Assembly: GCF_900110265.1 (NCBI RefSeq)
Contig: NZ_FODB01000002.1
Span: 1 to 64,000, forward strand
DNA length: 64,000 nucleotides
Source: Vreelandella aquamarina
Lineage (GTDB): Bacteria; Pseudomonadota; Gammaproteobacteria; Pseudomonadales; Halomonadaceae
Direction: 5' to 3'
The notes beneath the pieces were generated by a model, which saw only the letters and a list, made by a program, of their open reading frames with translations, had not been told where the DNA came from and made no database searches. Every line of letters begins with the position of its first letter. Position 1 is the first letter of the stretch. Below, one piece after another: positions 17,470 to 27,836 of the stretch. The position numbers and the translations under genes are program-made.

Positions 17470-18669
17470 TTACTGGGCGGCTAGTACATCTAGGCCTCGT
17501 GCCAAGTCACGCTGAATATCTTCCTGACTTTCAAGCCCAACGGCCACACGAACCAAGCCCGGCGAAATGCCTGCCGCCGCTTTCTGTGCGTCCGAGAGAC
17601 GGCCATGCGTGGTGGTTGCCGGATGAGTAATAGTGGTTTTTACATCACCTAAGTTCCCGGTAATGGAAAGCATCCGCGTGGCATCAATGACCTGCCAAGC
17701 GCCCTCTTGCCCACCTTTCACCTCAAAACCGAGCACCGCACCAAAGCCCTGCTGCTGCTGTTTCGCTAACACATGTTGAGGATGTGCTTCCAGCCCGCTG
17801 TAGTAGACGCGATTGACGGCCGGATGCTGATCTAGCCAGAGCGCCAGTGCCAGTGCGTTTTCACAGTGCGCTTTCATACGCAGTGAGAGGGTTTCCAAGC
17901 CTTTGGTGAAAATCCACGCATTAAACGGGCTCATGCAAGGTCCACAGGTGCGCACGACACCAAAAACTTCTTCCATCACGTCATGCTTGCCTACCACGGC
18001 TCCGCCTACTGCGCGTCCCTGACCATCCAGATATTTCGTGGCAGAGTGAATGACCAAGTCCGCACCTAGCGCGATAGGCTTTTGCAGTGCGGGGGTCAAA
18101 AAGCAGTTATCAATGGCGAGCAGTGCACCGCTACGCTTGGCGAGCGCCGCCAGCGCAGGGATATCCGCCACTTCGGAAAGCGGGTTTGAAGGCGTTTCAG
18201 CAAACAGCAGCTTAGTCTTAGGGCTGATCGTCTCTTCCCACGCGGCCAAGTTGGAAAGCTCCACATAGCGCGTTGTGATACCGAACTTGCCCAGATACTT
18301 ATCAAACAGGCTGACCGTGGAGCCAAATAGCGAACGAGACGCCACAATCTCATCGCCTGCTGAAAGCAGTGCCAGCGCCGTTGAGAGAATGGCTGACATG
18401 CCAGAGCTAGTCGCCACGCAGCGTTCACCACCTTCAAGCGCCGCTAGACGGCGCTCGAAAGTATGTACGGTAGGGTTCGTAAAGCGCGAGTAAACATTGC
18501 CTGGCTCTTTACCACCAAACTTGCGTGCCGCCTCGGCAGCACTCTCGTACACAAAGCTTGATGTGGGAAAAATGGGTTCCGAGTGCTCCTGCTCAAACGT
18601 GCGGTGGTGGCCCGCGCGAATAGCAAGCGTCTCAAGCGACCACTCATCCTGATGGCTATCTTCGTGCAT
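17470..18669 (-). CDS. metZ: O-succinylhomoserine sulfhydrylase
   Basis: A PLP enzyme of the Cys/Met metabolism family that makes homocysteine directly from O-succinylhomoserine and sulfide. The 399 residues contain the PLP-lysine motif SATKYLDGQG and the phosphate-binding SSGMSAI block. Members of this family (MetB, MetC, MetY, MetZ) are hard to separate by motif. The MetZ call rests on length and on gene order: purF-metZ next to cvpA is conserved in Pseudomonas and relatives, where the gene is MetZ. Last gene of the long minus-strand cluster. Confidence 0.9.
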   Translation of the reverse strand: MHEDSHQDEWSLETLAIRAGHHRTFEQEHSEPIFPTSSFVYESAAEAARKFGGKEPGNVYSRFTNPTVHTFERRLAALEGGERCVATSSGMSAILSTALALLSAGDEIVASRSLFGSTVSLFDKYLGKFGITTRYVELSNLAAWEETISPKTKLLFAETPSNPLSEVADIPALAALAKRSGALLAIDNCFLTPALQKPIALGADLVIHSATKYLDGQGRAVGGAVVGKHDVMEEVFGVVRTCGPCMSPFNAWIFTKGLETLSLRMKAHCENALALALWLDQHPAVNRVYYSGLEAHPQHVLAKQQQQGFGAVLGFEVKGGQEGAWQVIDATRMLSITGNLGDVKTTITHPATTTHGRLSDAQKAAAGISPGLVRVAVGLESQEDIQRDLARGLDVLAAQ

Positions 18670-18770
18670 GGCAGAGCCCCTTATTCCAAACGCGATTTCA
18701 AAATGCTAATTATTGCACCACATACACATTTCTCCTGCGGGCCACTTGGGCACCGCAGGTAGCGTGACAC

Positions 18771-20291
18771 TTAATCGTCCAGATCGTCGTCTTGATTATG
18801 CATATCGACCAGCGCGTGGTCACCCGCGCTCTGATCTTTTACTGCATCGTTACGGCTGGCTTCCAAGACGGCCAAATACGCATCGTCAATGTCGCCAGTG
18901 ACGTAGTTACCGTCAAATACTGAACAGTCGAAGGCTTCCATGTCAGGATTTACTTCGCGGCAGGCGTCTTTTAGATCTTCCAGATCCTGATAGAAGATGC
19001 GGTCGGCACCGATCAGCTGCCCAACTTCCTCTTCAGTACGACCATGGGCGATCAGCTCAGACGCCGCAGGCATATCAATCCCATAAACGTTGGGGTAGCG
19101 AACGGGCGGCGCGGCAGAGGCAAAGTAAACCTTACGCGCACCAGCATCTCGCGCCATCTGAATAATCTGTTTGCAGGTGGTACCTCGTACGATGGAGTCA
19201 TCCACTAGCAGTACATTCTTGCCTTTGAACTCCACATCAATGGCGTTCAGCTTTTGGCGTACCGATTTTTTACGCTGGGTTTGACCCGGCATAATAAAGG
19301 TACGGCCAATGTAGCGGTTCTTCATAAAGCCTTCGCGGTAGGTCACGCCGAGATGCTGAGCCATCTCTAGAGCGGAAGTACGCGAGGTATCGGGAATTGG
19401 AATAACCACATCGATATCGTGATCCGGCCACTCGCTCAAGATGCGATCACCCAGCTTACGACCCATCTGCATCCGCGTGCCGTAAACGTAAGCACCGTCC
19501 AGGATAGAGTCAGGACGCGCCAGATAAACATGCTCAAAAATGCACGAGCGTAGCTGTGGGCGATCTGCACATACCTGGGTGTGTACTTGCCCCTGCATAT
19601 CAACAAAAATCGCTTCGCCGGGGCCAAGGTCGCGTTCCAGCTCGAAGCCCCCCACGTCCAGCGCCACCGACTCAGAGGCAATCATCACCTCTTGGCCATC
19701 AGCATCCTGACGGGTACCAAACACCACCGGACGAATGCCGTGGGGGTCACGGAACGCCACCATACCAAACCCATTAATAATCGCGACCGCCGCGTAGCCG
19801 CCTTTGCAGCGCCGGTGCACTCTACGAACCGCATCGAAAATATCCTCAGCTTCTAGATGCAGCCCCTGCTTGCCCAATTCATGGGCGAACACATTCAGCA
19901 GCACTTCCGAGTCAGAGCTGGTATTGATGTGGCGAAGATCCGTGGAGAACAGCTCCTGCTTCAACTGCTCTGAGTTGGTCAGGTTACCGTTGTGGGCCAG
20001 CGCAATGCCGTAAGGAGAGTTAACGTAGAAAGGCTGTGATTCTGCCTCACTGGAGGAGCCAGCTGTCGGATAGCGAACATGACCAATGCCCAGGTTGCCT
20101 TTCAGGCGTGCCATGTGGCGAGTATGGAAGACGTCACGAACTAAGCCGTTACTCTTGCGCAGTAGGAAGCGCCCCTCGTTCCAAGTCATCATTCCGGCAG
20201 CGTCTTGGCCCCGATGCTGAAGTACGGTCAGGGCATCGTAGATTCCCTGATTTACTGCCTGCTTGGCCAGAAGGCCCACTATACCGCACAT
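18771..20291 (-). CDS. purF: Amidophosphoribosyltransferase
   Basis: Catalyses the first committed step of purine synthesis, PRPP plus glutamine to phosphoribosylamine. The 506 residues match E. coli PurF (505). Cys2, the Ntn nucleophile exposed after Met removal, begins CGIVGLL. The glutaminase domain (1-230) is followed by the phosphoribosyltransferase domain with PRPP loop [13 protein letters not shown]. The C-terminal tail is Asp-rich. It follows cvpA by 114 bp, the same order as cvpA-purF in E. coli. Confidence 0.96.
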   Translation of the reverse strand: MCGIVGLLAKQAVNQGIYDALTVLQHRGQDAAGMMTWNEGRFLLRKSNGLVRDVFHTRHMARLKGNLGIGHVRYPTAGSSSEAESQPFYVNSPYGIALAHNGNLTNSEQLKQELFSTDLRHINTSSDSEVLLNVFAHELGKQGLHLEAEDIFDAVRRVHRRCKGGYAAVAIINGFGMVAFRDPHGIRPVVFGTRQDADGQEVMIASESVALDVGGFELERDLGPGEAIFVDMQGQVHTQVCADRPQLRSCIFEHVYLARPDSILDGAYVYGTRMQMGRKLGDRILSEWPDHDIDVVIPIPDTSRTSALEMAQHLGVTYREGFMKNRYIGRTFIMPGQTQRKKSVRQKLNAIDVEFKGKNVLLVDDSIVRGTTCKQIIQMARDAGARKVYFASAAPPVRYPNVYGIDMPAASELIAHGRTEEEVGQLIGADRIFYQDLEDLKDACREVNPDMEAFDCSVFDGNYVTGDIDDAYLAVLEASRNDAVKDQSAGDHALVDMHNQDDDLDD

Positions 20292-20405
20292 TCCAGTTAC
20301 CTCGCTTTAATACCATGGCTTACTGACGCAAGCCCGTACGTTCATCAAACTGACAAGCACTGGCGCTGGAAGCAGCACCAGCGGAGAATTTTCTGGCAGT
20401 TCCCG

Positions 20406-20984
20406 TTACTCAACCTCAGGGGCGCTGCTGGAGGGTAGCGTCGGCTGTGGGCGACGCAGTTCAGGTAGCGAAATATCGCGCAGCGACTCAGGCGGTGTCG
20501 GCAGCTCCCGCTCCCATTGGTCTAGCTGGCTGACCGCCCAATCGCGAAGCTCAATAAAGGTTGGCCGTAACGATGCTTGCTGCCAAGCCTGGAGCTCAGC
20601 CAGCGGCGTTAGGGTAATCAACACCGTAGCCACTAGCAGAATCACCGCCCCGCGGGCTATCCCAAAGGCAGCACCTGCAAATCGATTCAACAACCCCATG
20701 CCAACCCATTCAACGGCCGCATGCACCACGCGAATAACAATGCCACATAACAGAATGACGGCAAAAATCACCAGAGCAAATGCCAGCACTAAGCGTGCAT
20801 CAAAGCTCTCAATAAAGCCGCTCATTAACTCTGCAACGGGCTCCGCCAAAACACGTGCGACCATTAACGCAACGACCCAAGCAGCTAAGCCAAGCGACTC
20901 GCGCACGAAACCGCGCACAAAGCCCGCCAGCATCGAAAGCCCAAGAACGGCTAAAAACAGCGCATCAATCCAGGTCAATGCCAT
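20406..20984 (-). CDS. cvpA: CvpA family inner-membrane protein
   Basis: A 192-residue protein with four transmembrane helices in the first 130 residues (WIDALFLAVLGLSMLAGFVRGF begins the first) and the CvpA signature GFVRGFVRESLGLAAW. The C-terminal 60 residues are soluble and Pro-rich. CvpA is needed for colicin V production and envelope or bile stress tolerance in enterobacteria, with unclear mechanism. It starts 2 bp after the SPOR-gene stop and precedes purF, as in E. coli and Pseudomonas. Confidence 0.93.
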   Translation of the reverse strand: MALTWIDALFLAVLGLSMLAGFVRGFVRESLGLAAWVVALMVARVLAEPVAELMSGFIESFDARLVLAFALVIFAVILLCGIVIRVVHAAVEWVGMGLLNRFAGAAFGIARGAVILLVATVLITLTPLAELQAWQQASLRPTFIELRDWAVSQLDQWERELPTPPESLRDISLPELRRPQPTLPSSSAPEVE

Positions 20985-20986
20985 CG

Positions 20987-21682
20987 TTAATCTCTTACTC
21001 GAACAAGCAGACCCTGCACATTAATACGCTGTTTGATAAGCGCCATCGCTGCCTCACCATCCTCAGACGTGGCGTAAGGGCCTACTAATACAGTAGTCAG
21101 ATTGTTATCACGGGCGCGCTGAAACACGCTAAAACCTTCACCGCTTAGCTGGTCGCTAATACGCTGGGCGTTGGCGGTATCACCAAAGCTGCCCACCTGG
21201 ACTGCCCACTCACCCTGCTGCTGAGCAGAGGGTGCTACGGAGGCACTGCTATTACGGCTCTCATTCGCTGCGACCAGCGCGGCAATGGGGTCTTCTTGCG
21301 GCGGAGAATCCGGTTCACGGCTGGGCTGCGAAGGCGCTTGTTGGCTAGGCTCGGCAGCAGCGGTTTGCGACGATGAACCTTCATCAGAACTAGAGCTCGC
21401 TACTTGATCTGTTTGTGGCGCTCGAGGTATTTCCTCTATCGGCTCATCCAGCGCTTCATCGGTAAGGACAGGTGACGACGGTGCAGGTGTATCAATGGTG
21501 TCAGGCATGTCAGGCACGGGCACATCTTGACGCTCCACATCCACAGGCTGTTCGATTACAAAGGTGGGCTGAGGGCGCTCTTCCCGAGGTGCGGGGTCGC
21601 TCATCAACCAAGGGACAACGATGGCCAGTAGCGCCAGCAGTATCACGATGCCACTAATGCGTTCCGTTTTACCGTATTTCAT
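20987..21682 (-). CDS. SPOR domain protein (DedD-like)
   Basis: With start ATG 21682 (GGAGAGG just upstream; an in-frame upstream TTG is less likely) it has 231 residues: a short cytosolic end (MKYGKTERISG), one transmembrane helix (about 11-28), a long Pro/Glu/Ser-rich linker (30-150), and a C-terminal SPOR domain (about 155-231, WAVQVGSFGDTANAQRISDQL). SPOR domains bind denuded peptidoglycan at the division septum. Position between folC and cvpA is that of dedD in E. coli. Confidence 0.9.
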   Translation of the reverse strand: MKYGKTERISGIVILLALLAIVVPWLMSDPAPREERPQPTFVIEQPVDVERQDVPVPDMPDTIDTPAPSSPVLTDEALDEPIEEIPRAPQTDQVASSSSDEGSSSQTAAAEPSQQAPSQPSREPDSPPQEDPIAALVAANESRNSSASVAPSAQQQGEWAVQVGSFGDTANAQRISDQLSGEGFSVFQRARDNNLTTVLVGPYATSEDGEAAMALIKQRINVQGLLVRVRD

Positions 21683-21699
21683 ATCCCTCTCCATCAAGC

Positions 21700-23007
21700 T
21701 TAGCGTGCCCGCGGCGTTGCTTGCGGCAGTGGCATGGCCAGTAACTCAGCTACCGTGAAGAATGAGCCGGTGGCCAGCACGCGGTCCTCTGGGGCTAGCT
21801 GCTTGGCAAGCTTGGCAGCCCCCGCTGCGGGGGAGTCGGCGCAATAATACACGTGTCCGCCCAGCGACGTAATACGTTTGGCTAACTCGTCTGCAGAACG
21901 GCCACGCTCACCTTCAAGGGTAACGCACACCCAGTCCGTGATACTTGGCAAAAGCGCCTGAATCACACCGTCGGCATCTTTGTCGTTAAGCATACCAATC
22001 AACGCCCACTGACGACCCCCTTTTGGTGGTGCTGGCAAACGGCGGGCCACGTAGTGTGCCGCATGAGGGTTATGCCCTACGTCCAAACACCACTGCCCTA
22101 CCCACTGCATTCGCCCGGAGAGCGTTACCGTACGCAGCGCTTTGCGCACCGTGTTTAACTGCAAAGTGACACCCGCTAAGGCCAGCGCTTGAAGCGCCGT
22201 GGCGGCATTATCAATTGGCAATCCAGGGTCTGGTAAACCATCCAGCGAAAGTGTACTGCCATCGGCAGTAAGGCCATGCCAGCACCAGGGGTTGCCTACC
22301 GTCTCACCAGCGCTATGACTGAAGGCGGTGCCTAGTGCGTAGCTATGGGCCGCTATCGCTATTGCTGATTCCAACACGCTTGGCGGAAGCGACTGGCTAC
22401 CTAGCACAGCGGGTTTTAGCGGGCGAAAAATACCCGCCTTTTCTCGCCCGATCTGTTCAAGATCGTTGCCTAGAAAATTCGCGTGATCAAGCGCAATCGT
22501 GGTCACGATAGCCACATCCGCGTCAATAATATTCACCGCGTCTAAACGGCCGCCCAGCCCCACTTCCAGAATCGCAATATCCAATGTGGCATTAGCCAAG
22601 CACCACAGCGCACACAGCGTGCCAGCTTCGAAATACGTGAGGCTAATTGAAGGCTCTTGTAAACGGGCGCTTTCTACTTGCTGAAAGCCTTCCACCAAAC
22701 GCTGGTCGCTGGCTTCCCGGCCATCTACCGTCACGCGTTCGTTGTAACGCAGCAAGTGCGGAGAGGTATAAGTACCCGCCCGCAACCCGTGGGCACGAGC
22801 GACGGCATCTATCATGGCAAGGGTAGACCCCTTGCCATTGGTACCTGCTACCGTGATGACCTGTTTCGCGATGGGGCGCTCTAGCAACCCCATACGCTTG
22901 GCCACCAGAGAAACACGCTCCAGCCCCATATCGATCCCTACGGGATGCAGGGTTTCAAGGTGGTGAAGCCACTCGGCTAAGGTGTTAGGCATTGCGTGAA
23001 GCGTCAT
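21700..23007 (-). CDS. folC: Folylpolyglutamate synthase / dihydrofolate synthase
   Basis: Adds glutamate to dihydropteroate and then to folates. The 435-residue Mur-ligase-like enzyme has the P-loop GTNGKGST (about residues 53-60), the folate-region block [12 protein letters not shown] and the catalytic [10 protein letters not shown] motif. It overlaps accD: the longest start (23007) lies 23 bp inside accD; ATG 22992 (MPNTLAEW) is an alternative with an 8-bp overlap. accD-folC-dedD-cvpA order is conserved in gammaproteobacteria. Confidence 0.94.
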   Translation of the reverse strand: MTLHAMPNTLAEWLHHLETLHPVGIDMGLERVSLVAKRMGLLERPIAKQVITVAGTNGKGSTLAMIDAVARAHGLRAGTYTSPHLLRYNERVTVDGREASDQRLVEGFQQVESARLQEPSISLTYFEAGTLCALWCLANATLDIAILEVGLGGRLDAVNIIDADVAIVTTIALDHANFLGNDLEQIGREKAGIFRPLKPAVLGSQSLPPSVLESAIAIAAHSYALGTAFSHSAGETVGNPWCWHGLTADGSTLSLDGLPDPGLPIDNAATALQALALAGVTLQLNTVRKALRTVTLSGRMQWVGQWCLDVGHNPHAAHYVARRLPAPPKGGRQWALIGMLNDKDADGVIQALLPSITDWVCVTLEGERGRSADELAKRITSLGGHVYYCADSPAAGAAKLAKQLAPEDRVLATGSFFTVAELLAMPLPQATPRAR

Positions 23008-23983
23008 CGCTCGTCGCGTGACGAGAATCGGCTTGAGCAGATGTCTCTGCCGCTTCCGCTAGCTGCTCTTCATTGGCCACCGGCTCAACCACCTCAGCTT
23101 CGGGCAGATCACCTTCAGCCGGGTTAGCACTTTGATGTGTCAGCTTACGCAGCACGCCACCCACGCGGGCACGCATATCGTGGCGGTGAACAATCATGTC
23201 CACCGTGCCGTGCTCTAGCAGGAACTCACTGCGCTGGAAACCTTCCGGCAGCGTTTCACGCACGGTTTGCTCAATAACACGGGGGCCAGCAAAACCAATT
23301 AGCGCGTTGGGCTCGGCAATATTTAGGTCGCCCAACATCGCCAAGGAAGCCGAAACACCACCAAACACGGGGTCAGTCAGCACCGAAATATAGGGCACGC
23401 CCGCCTGCTTGAGTTTCTCAAGGGCCGCTGAGGTTTTCGCCATCTGCATCAGCGAGAACAGCGCTTCCTGCATACGCGCACCACCCGAGGCAGCAAAGCA
23501 GACCAACGGAATGCCCTCTTCCAGAGCGATGGTGGCGGCACGTACAAATTTCTCACCCACCACAGCGCCCATAGAACCACCCATAAAGGTGAACTCAAAC
23601 GCCACAGCAACGATCGGCAGGCCATCCAGCTCGCCGCGCATCGCCACCAGCGCGTCTTTCTCGCCAGTCTCTTTTTGCGCTGCGGTCAGGCGGTCTTTGT
23701 ACTTCTTGGAGTCGCGGAATTTGAGGCGATCATTCGGCTCAATCTCTGCCGCGATCTCTTCGCGCCCCTGTTTATCCAGGAACCAGTCCAAGCGTTTGCG
23801 CGCCGTTAAGCGTAAATGATGCTCACACTTGGGGCATACGCTGTGATGTTTCTCTAATTCAGGCAGGTAGAGAACGGCTTCACACTTGGGACATTTACGC
23901 CAGAGACCATCGGGCACGCTGGCACGACGGTCTTTACGCTGGATACGCCCCATGGAGGGCACGATCTTGTCTAACCAGCTCAT
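22985..23983 (-). CDS. accD: Acetyl-CoA carboxylase carboxyltransferase subunit beta
   Basis: Pairs with AccA to transfer the carboxyl group from biotin to acetyl-CoA, giving malonyl-CoA for fatty acids. Start ATG 23983 (MSWLDKIVP) matches E. coli AccD; the frame extends 14 residues upstream without support. The N-terminal zinc ribbon is complete (CPKC and CPKC pairs, about residues 30-55). The crotonase-like core includes [13 protein letters not shown] and SGGARMQE. About 332 residues against 304 in E. coli: the extra C-terminal part is Ala/Glu-rich. Confidence 0.95.
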   Translation of the reverse strand: MSWLDKIVPSMGRIQRKDRRASVPDGLWRKCPKCEAVLYLPELEKHHSVCPKCEHHLRLTARKRLDWFLDKQGREEIAAEIEPNDRLKFRDSKKYKDRLTAAQKETGEKDALVAMRGELDGLPIVAVAFEFTFMGGSMGAVVGEKFVRAATIALEEGIPLVCFAASGGARMQEALFSLMQMAKTSAALEKLKQAGVPYISVLTDPVFGGVSASLAMLGDLNIAEPNALIGFAGPRVIEQTVRETLPEGFQRSEFLLEHGTVDMIVHRHDMRARVGGVLRKLTHQSANPAEGDLPEAEVVEPVANEEQLAEAAETSAQADSRHATSDDASRNA

Positions 23984-24075
23984 ATCAAAAAGGCTTCCGT
24001 GTACGTCAAGGCTTGGCAGCGCCAAGCCTGATGAGTGTCGTCAATCAATTCAGTGTAGACGATGAGGGAACGCGC

Positions 24076-24879
24076 TTAGGCGTCCATCGCGGTGCGCATT
24101 TCTGCCAGCACGCTTTTTAACTGCCCGGCGATCGTTTCAGGCGCATCGACGCTATCGGCAATACGGTTAACCAGTGCACTGCCCACAATCACGCCGTCGG
24201 CAACTTTTGCCACTTCGGCAGCCGTCACACCATCGCGAATACCAAAACCAACGCAAAGCGGTAAATCGGTCATATCACGCAGTGGCGCAAGGTGCTCGGC
24301 AACGTCTTCAGCGTTCAGCGTTGCCGCACCGGTGACACCTTTTAGCGAAACATAGTAAAGGTAGCCCTCACCGTGGGCGCATATTGTAGCGGCACGGGCA
24401 TGGGAAGTGGTAGGCGCAACGAGGAAAATCGCTGCCAAGCCACGTGCCTTCAGCAGCGGGCCGAACTCATCGGCTTCTTCTGGTGGCATATCAACTACCA
24501 GCACACCATCCACCCCAACACTCGCGGCTTTATCGGCAAACACCTCGTAGCCGATGCGCTCGATAGGGTTGAGATAGCCCATCAAGACGATGGGGGTGGT
24601 GGTATCGGTTTGGCGAAACTCGGCCACCATTTCCAGCAGATCCACCAGCCGGGTGCCCTGCTTCAGCGCCCGCTCACAGGCTTTCTGGATCACCGGGCCA
24701 TCGGCCATGGGATCTGAAAACGGCACGCCAAGCTCAATCACATCAGCGCCCGCGTCTACCAAGGCATGCATAAAGCCAACGGTATACTGCGGTGCCGGGT
24801 CGCCTGCGGTGATGTAAGGGATCAGGGCTTTACGCCCCTGCTGCTTTAACTCTGAAAAACGCTGGTCAATACGATTCAT
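24076..24879 (-). CDS. trpA: Tryptophan synthase alpha subunit
   Basis: Cleaves indole-3-glycerol phosphate to indole and glyceraldehyde 3-phosphate, passing indole to TrpB. The 267-residue TIM barrel carries catalytic E49 and D60 in [16 protein letters not shown], at the same numbers as E. coli. The phosphate-binding loops VGFGIRDG and VIVGSALV are intact. It follows trpB by 8 bp and precedes accD. Confidence 0.97.
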   Translation of the reverse strand: MNRIDQRFSELKQQGRKALIPYITAGDPAPQYTVGFMHALVDAGADVIELGVPFSDPMADGPVIQKACERALKQGTRLVDLLEMVAEFRQTDTTTPIVLMGYLNPIERIGYEVFADKAASVGVDGVLVVDMPPEEADEFGPLLKARGLAAIFLVAPTTSHARAATICAHGEGYLYYVSLKGVTGAATLNAEDVAEHLAPLRDMTDLPLCVGFGIRDGVTAAEVAKVADGVIVGSALVNRIADSVDAPETIAGQLKSVLAEMRTAMDA

Positions 24880-24887
24880 GCTAGCCC

Positions 24888-26126
24888 TTAAAACTCGATG
24901 CCGTCGATTTTCGCAACGGTCATGATGTCTTTATCACCACGACCCGAGAGGTTCACCACAATATGCTGATCCGGGCGCATGGTGGGAGCCAGCACCTTGG
25001 CATGGGCCAACGCATGGGCAGACTCCAAAGCGGGCATAATGCCCTCCATGTGGGTCAGCTCACGGAAAGCTTCCAGCACCTCTTTATCGTTCGCGGCTAC
25101 ATAGTTAACCCGGCCCACGTCTTTCCACAGCGCGTGTTCGGGGCCAACGCCGGGGTAATCCAGGCCTGCAGAAATCGAGTGCGTATCCGACACCTGCCCC
25201 GCCTCATCCGACATCAGGTAAGTTCGGTTGCCGTGCAGCACGCCACGCGGCGCGTTAGATGAGAGCGGTGCGGCGTGACGGCCTGTCTCTACCCCGTCAC
25301 CACCGGCTTCTACGCCGTACATGGCCACTGCATCATCCTCTACAAACGGATAGAAGAGACCCAGCGCGTTGGAGCCACCGCCCACGCAGGCGACCAGCGC
25401 ATCGGGTAAACGGCCGATTTGCTCTAGTGACTGGCGACGGGCTTCGCGGCCCACCACGGCATTGAAATCACGCACCAGCTGCGGATATGGGTGCGGGCCC
25501 GCCACGGTACCGATGATATAGAAGGTATTATCCACGTTCGTTACCCAATCGCGCAGGGCTTCGTTCATGGCGTCTTTAAGTGTACGGGTGCCAGACTCCA
25601 CCGGGATGACACGGGCACCCAACAGACGCATGCGGTAAACGTTGAGCTTCTGGCGCTGCACATCGGCAGCCCCCATATAGACATCGCACTCAAGGCCCAA
25701 GCGGGCGGCTACGGTGGCCGTGGCAACGCCGTGCTGGCCAGCACCGGTTTCAGCAATCACGCGCGGCTTGCCGGTCTTTTTCGCCAACAGCGCCTGACCA
25801 ATGGTGTTATTAACCTTATGAGCGCCCGTGTGGTTGAGGTCTTCCCGCTTCAGCCAGATTTGCGCGCCGCCTAACGACTCCGACCAGCGCTTTGCATGAT
25901 AAAGCGGAGATGGACGGCCCACGTAGTGAGCCAAGTCACGATCAAACTCGGCCTGAAAATCCGGATCATCACGCAAACTCAGATAAATCTGCTCCAACTC
26001 TTCCAGGGCAAAGCTTAAGGTTTCTGACACAAACCGGCCGCCGTAGGGGCCAAAATGACCACGGGCATCCGGCATTCGGGTCAGGTCGCTGAACTTGGTT
26101 TCAGTTGCTGAGACAGTCACAGGCAT
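24888..26126 (-). CDS. trpB: Tryptophan synthase beta subunit
   Basis: PLP enzyme that condenses indole and serine to tryptophan. The 412 residues include the PLP lysine K104 in [11 protein letters not shown], the GGGSNAIG-like phosphate loop (GGGSNALG) and the AGQHGVATA block with the catalytic Glu region (AETGAGQHG). The N-terminus is about 10 residues longer than usual. Order trpF-trpB-trpA as in many beta- and some gammaproteobacteria, with 109 bp between trpF and trpB and no visible attenuator or TrpR box there. Confidence 0.97.
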   Translation of the reverse strand: MPVTVSATETKFSDLTRMPDARGHFGPYGGRFVSETLSFALEELEQIYLSLRDDPDFQAEFDRDLAHYVGRPSPLYHAKRWSESLGGAQIWLKREDLNHTGAHKVNNTIGQALLAKKTGKPRVIAETGAGQHGVATATVAARLGLECDVYMGAADVQRQKLNVYRMRLLGARVIPVESGTRTLKDAMNEALRDWVTNVDNTFYIIGTVAGPHPYPQLVRDFNAVVGREARRQSLEQIGRLPDALVACVGGGSNALGLFYPFVEDDAVAMYGVEAGGDGVETGRHAAPLSSNAPRGVLHGNRTYLMSDEAGQVSDTHSISAGLDYPGVGPEHALWKDVGRVNYVAANDKEVLEAFRELTHMEGIMPALESAHALAHAKVLAPTMRPDQHIVVNLSGRGDKDIMTVAKIDGIEF

Positions 26127-26235
26127 ACCTCACAAGATCGCCAGAAAAGGCAAAAATGAATGAACAAACGTCTAGCGCGCCCACGTTCGCGGTGAGCCAC
26201 GCATCGTAATTCTGAGTGCACGCAGGTGGTAACGC

Positions 26236-26871
26236 TTAATGCGTATTGGCCTGCGCCACATGACGAACAAAAGCGGCCATTAACTCGGCCTCTTTAACAC
26301 CGGGGGATGCCTCAATACCGCCTGAAACATCAACCGCATACGGCGCTACCTGAGTCACCGCGGCGGCAATATTATTGGCTGTTAGCCCACCCGCGAGGAT
26401 AACAGGTTTTTCCAAGGTTGCGGGGATTCTAGACCAATCAAAAGTCTCGCCAGTTCCACCCGGCACGCCCGGACGGTAGGCATCTAACAGCAGCGCTTGC
26501 GCCGCCGCGTACTCTTTTGCCGCCTCGTGTAGGTCGATGTCATCACGCATGCGCAGCGCTTTAATCCAGGGTCGCCCAAACTGTTGGCAAAACGCCGCCG
26601 ACTCATCGCCGTGGAACTGAATAAGATCTAAATGCGGCAGACACTGCTCAATCAGCTCGGTAGGCTGGTTCACAAATAGCCCCACGCGGGTCACAAACGC
26701 AGGCACCTGTGCGGCAAGTACCCGCAGGGCCTCAGGGGTAATGCTGCGGCTACTTTTCGGCCACATCACAAAACCTAGCGCATCGACACCCAATGCCACC
26801 GCTTTGGCAATATCTTCCGGGCGAGTGAGCCCACAAAATTTGATACGCGTGCGTGTCATCAGCTGGCTCAT
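26236..26871 (-). CDS. trpF: Phosphoribosylanthranilate isomerase
   Basis: Amadori rearrangement of N-phosphoribosylanthranilate to CdRP in tryptophan synthesis. The 211-residue monofunctional TIM barrel has catalytic Cys13 in IKFCGLTRPEDI and the Asp general acid in YAVDVSGGIEASPGVK. It overlaps truA by 4 bp (ATGA), showing tight coupling; truA-trpF adjacency is conserved in Pseudomonas and betaproteobacteria. Confidence 0.96.
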   Translation of the reverse strand: MSQLMTRTRIKFCGLTRPEDIAKAVALGVDALGFVMWPKSSRSITPEALRVLAAQVPAFVTRVGLFVNQPTELIEQCLPHLDLIQFHGDESAAFCQQFGRPWIKALRMRDDIDLHEAAKEYAAAQALLLDAYRPGVPGGTGETFDWSRIPATLEKPVILAGGLTANNIAAAVTQVAPYAVDVSGGIEASPGVKEAELMAAFVRHVAQANTH

Positions 26872-27806
26872 GAGGAAGTCTCCTGCTGCTCAGGTTTCGC
26901 TTGCTTGGAGAACGTCAGCCGCCGCCTTGCGGCCACCCGAGGGCTTTCCGGCAATACGCGCTCTCCGGTCCACTCCCCAGTAAAGGCGAGTAGATTCGGG
27001 CCTAGCGGCTCTTTGGGTAGCTCGAAACGCTCATCGTAGATGGAGTCGACGAAATGCAGGCCGCAGGCAGGCGCCGTGACATCGCCCTTCTGGCGATTTT
27101 TCATCGCCAGAAGGCGCTCAATATGCCCTTCGTCCTGCGCCCCCCGGCCAACGCTGGCCAGCGCTCCGGCAATGTTACGGATCATGTGATGCAGGAAGGC
27201 ATTACCTTGGATATCGATCACCACCAGCGGGCCGTAACGCTTCACTTCGACGAAGTGCATCTGGCGCCAGGGGGTTTTCGACTGACAACCGGCGGCACGA
27301 AAACTACTGAAGTCATGCTCACCAACCAACGCCTGGGCAGCACGATGCATGGCATCGGCATCCAGCGGGTCGCGACACCAGGTGACGTTGTGGCGCTCCA
27401 TGACCGGGCGGCTGATCTGATTCAGAAAGATATAGCGGTAACGGCGCGCCAGCGCGCCAAGGCGCGAATGAAAGTCGTCGGACACCGGCTTCACCCAACG
27501 CACTGCCACGTCTCGGGGCAGATTGGTATTCGCGCCAAAGATCCAGGCCTTTTCGGTGCGCTGTACCGGCGGGTCGAAGTGAATCACTTGGCGCGTGGCG
27601 TGTACGCCTGAATCTGTGCGCCCACTGGCATGGATACGCACCGGCGCGCCAGCCACCTTGGCTAACGCATCCTCGATGGCCTGCTGGACAGAGGCCGCAT
27701 GCTTTAAACGCTGGAAGCCGCAAAAGCGTGAGCCATCGTACTCAACGCCCATCGCCAAACGGCCAGCCAGCGGTTGTGTCTCATCAAAGTGGTAGAACAG
27801 CGTCAT
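26868..27806 (-). CDS. truA: tRNA pseudouridine(38-40) synthase TruA
   Basis: Converts U38-U40 of the tRNA anticodon arm to pseudouridine. The catalytic Asp lies in SGRTDSGVHA (about residue 62). Other TruA blocks are GVEYDGSRFCGFQ at the N-terminus and NAFLHHMIRNIAGAL. The 312 residues exceed E. coli TruA (270) by a longer N-terminus and a basic C-terminal tail (RRRLTFSKQAKPEQQ). Located between fimV and trpF as in Pseudomonas. Confidence 0.96.
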   Translation of the reverse strand: MTLFYHFDETQPLAGRLAMGVEYDGSRFCGFQRLKHAASVQQAIEDALAKVAGAPVRIHASGRTDSGVHATRQVIHFDPPVQRTEKAWIFGANTNLPRDVAVRWVKPVSDDFHSRLGALARRYRYIFLNQISRPVMERHNVTWCRDPLDADAMHRAAQALVGEHDFSSFRAAGCQSKTPWRQMHFVEVKRYGPLVVIDIQGNAFLHHMIRNIAGALASVGRGAQDEGHIERLLAMKNRQKGDVTAPACGLHFVDSIYDERFELPKEPLGPNLLAFTGEWTGERVLPESPRVAARRRLTFSKQAKPEQQETSS

Positions 27807-27836
27807 CGAGCCACGTCATTTAGAGGATTTTGAAGG

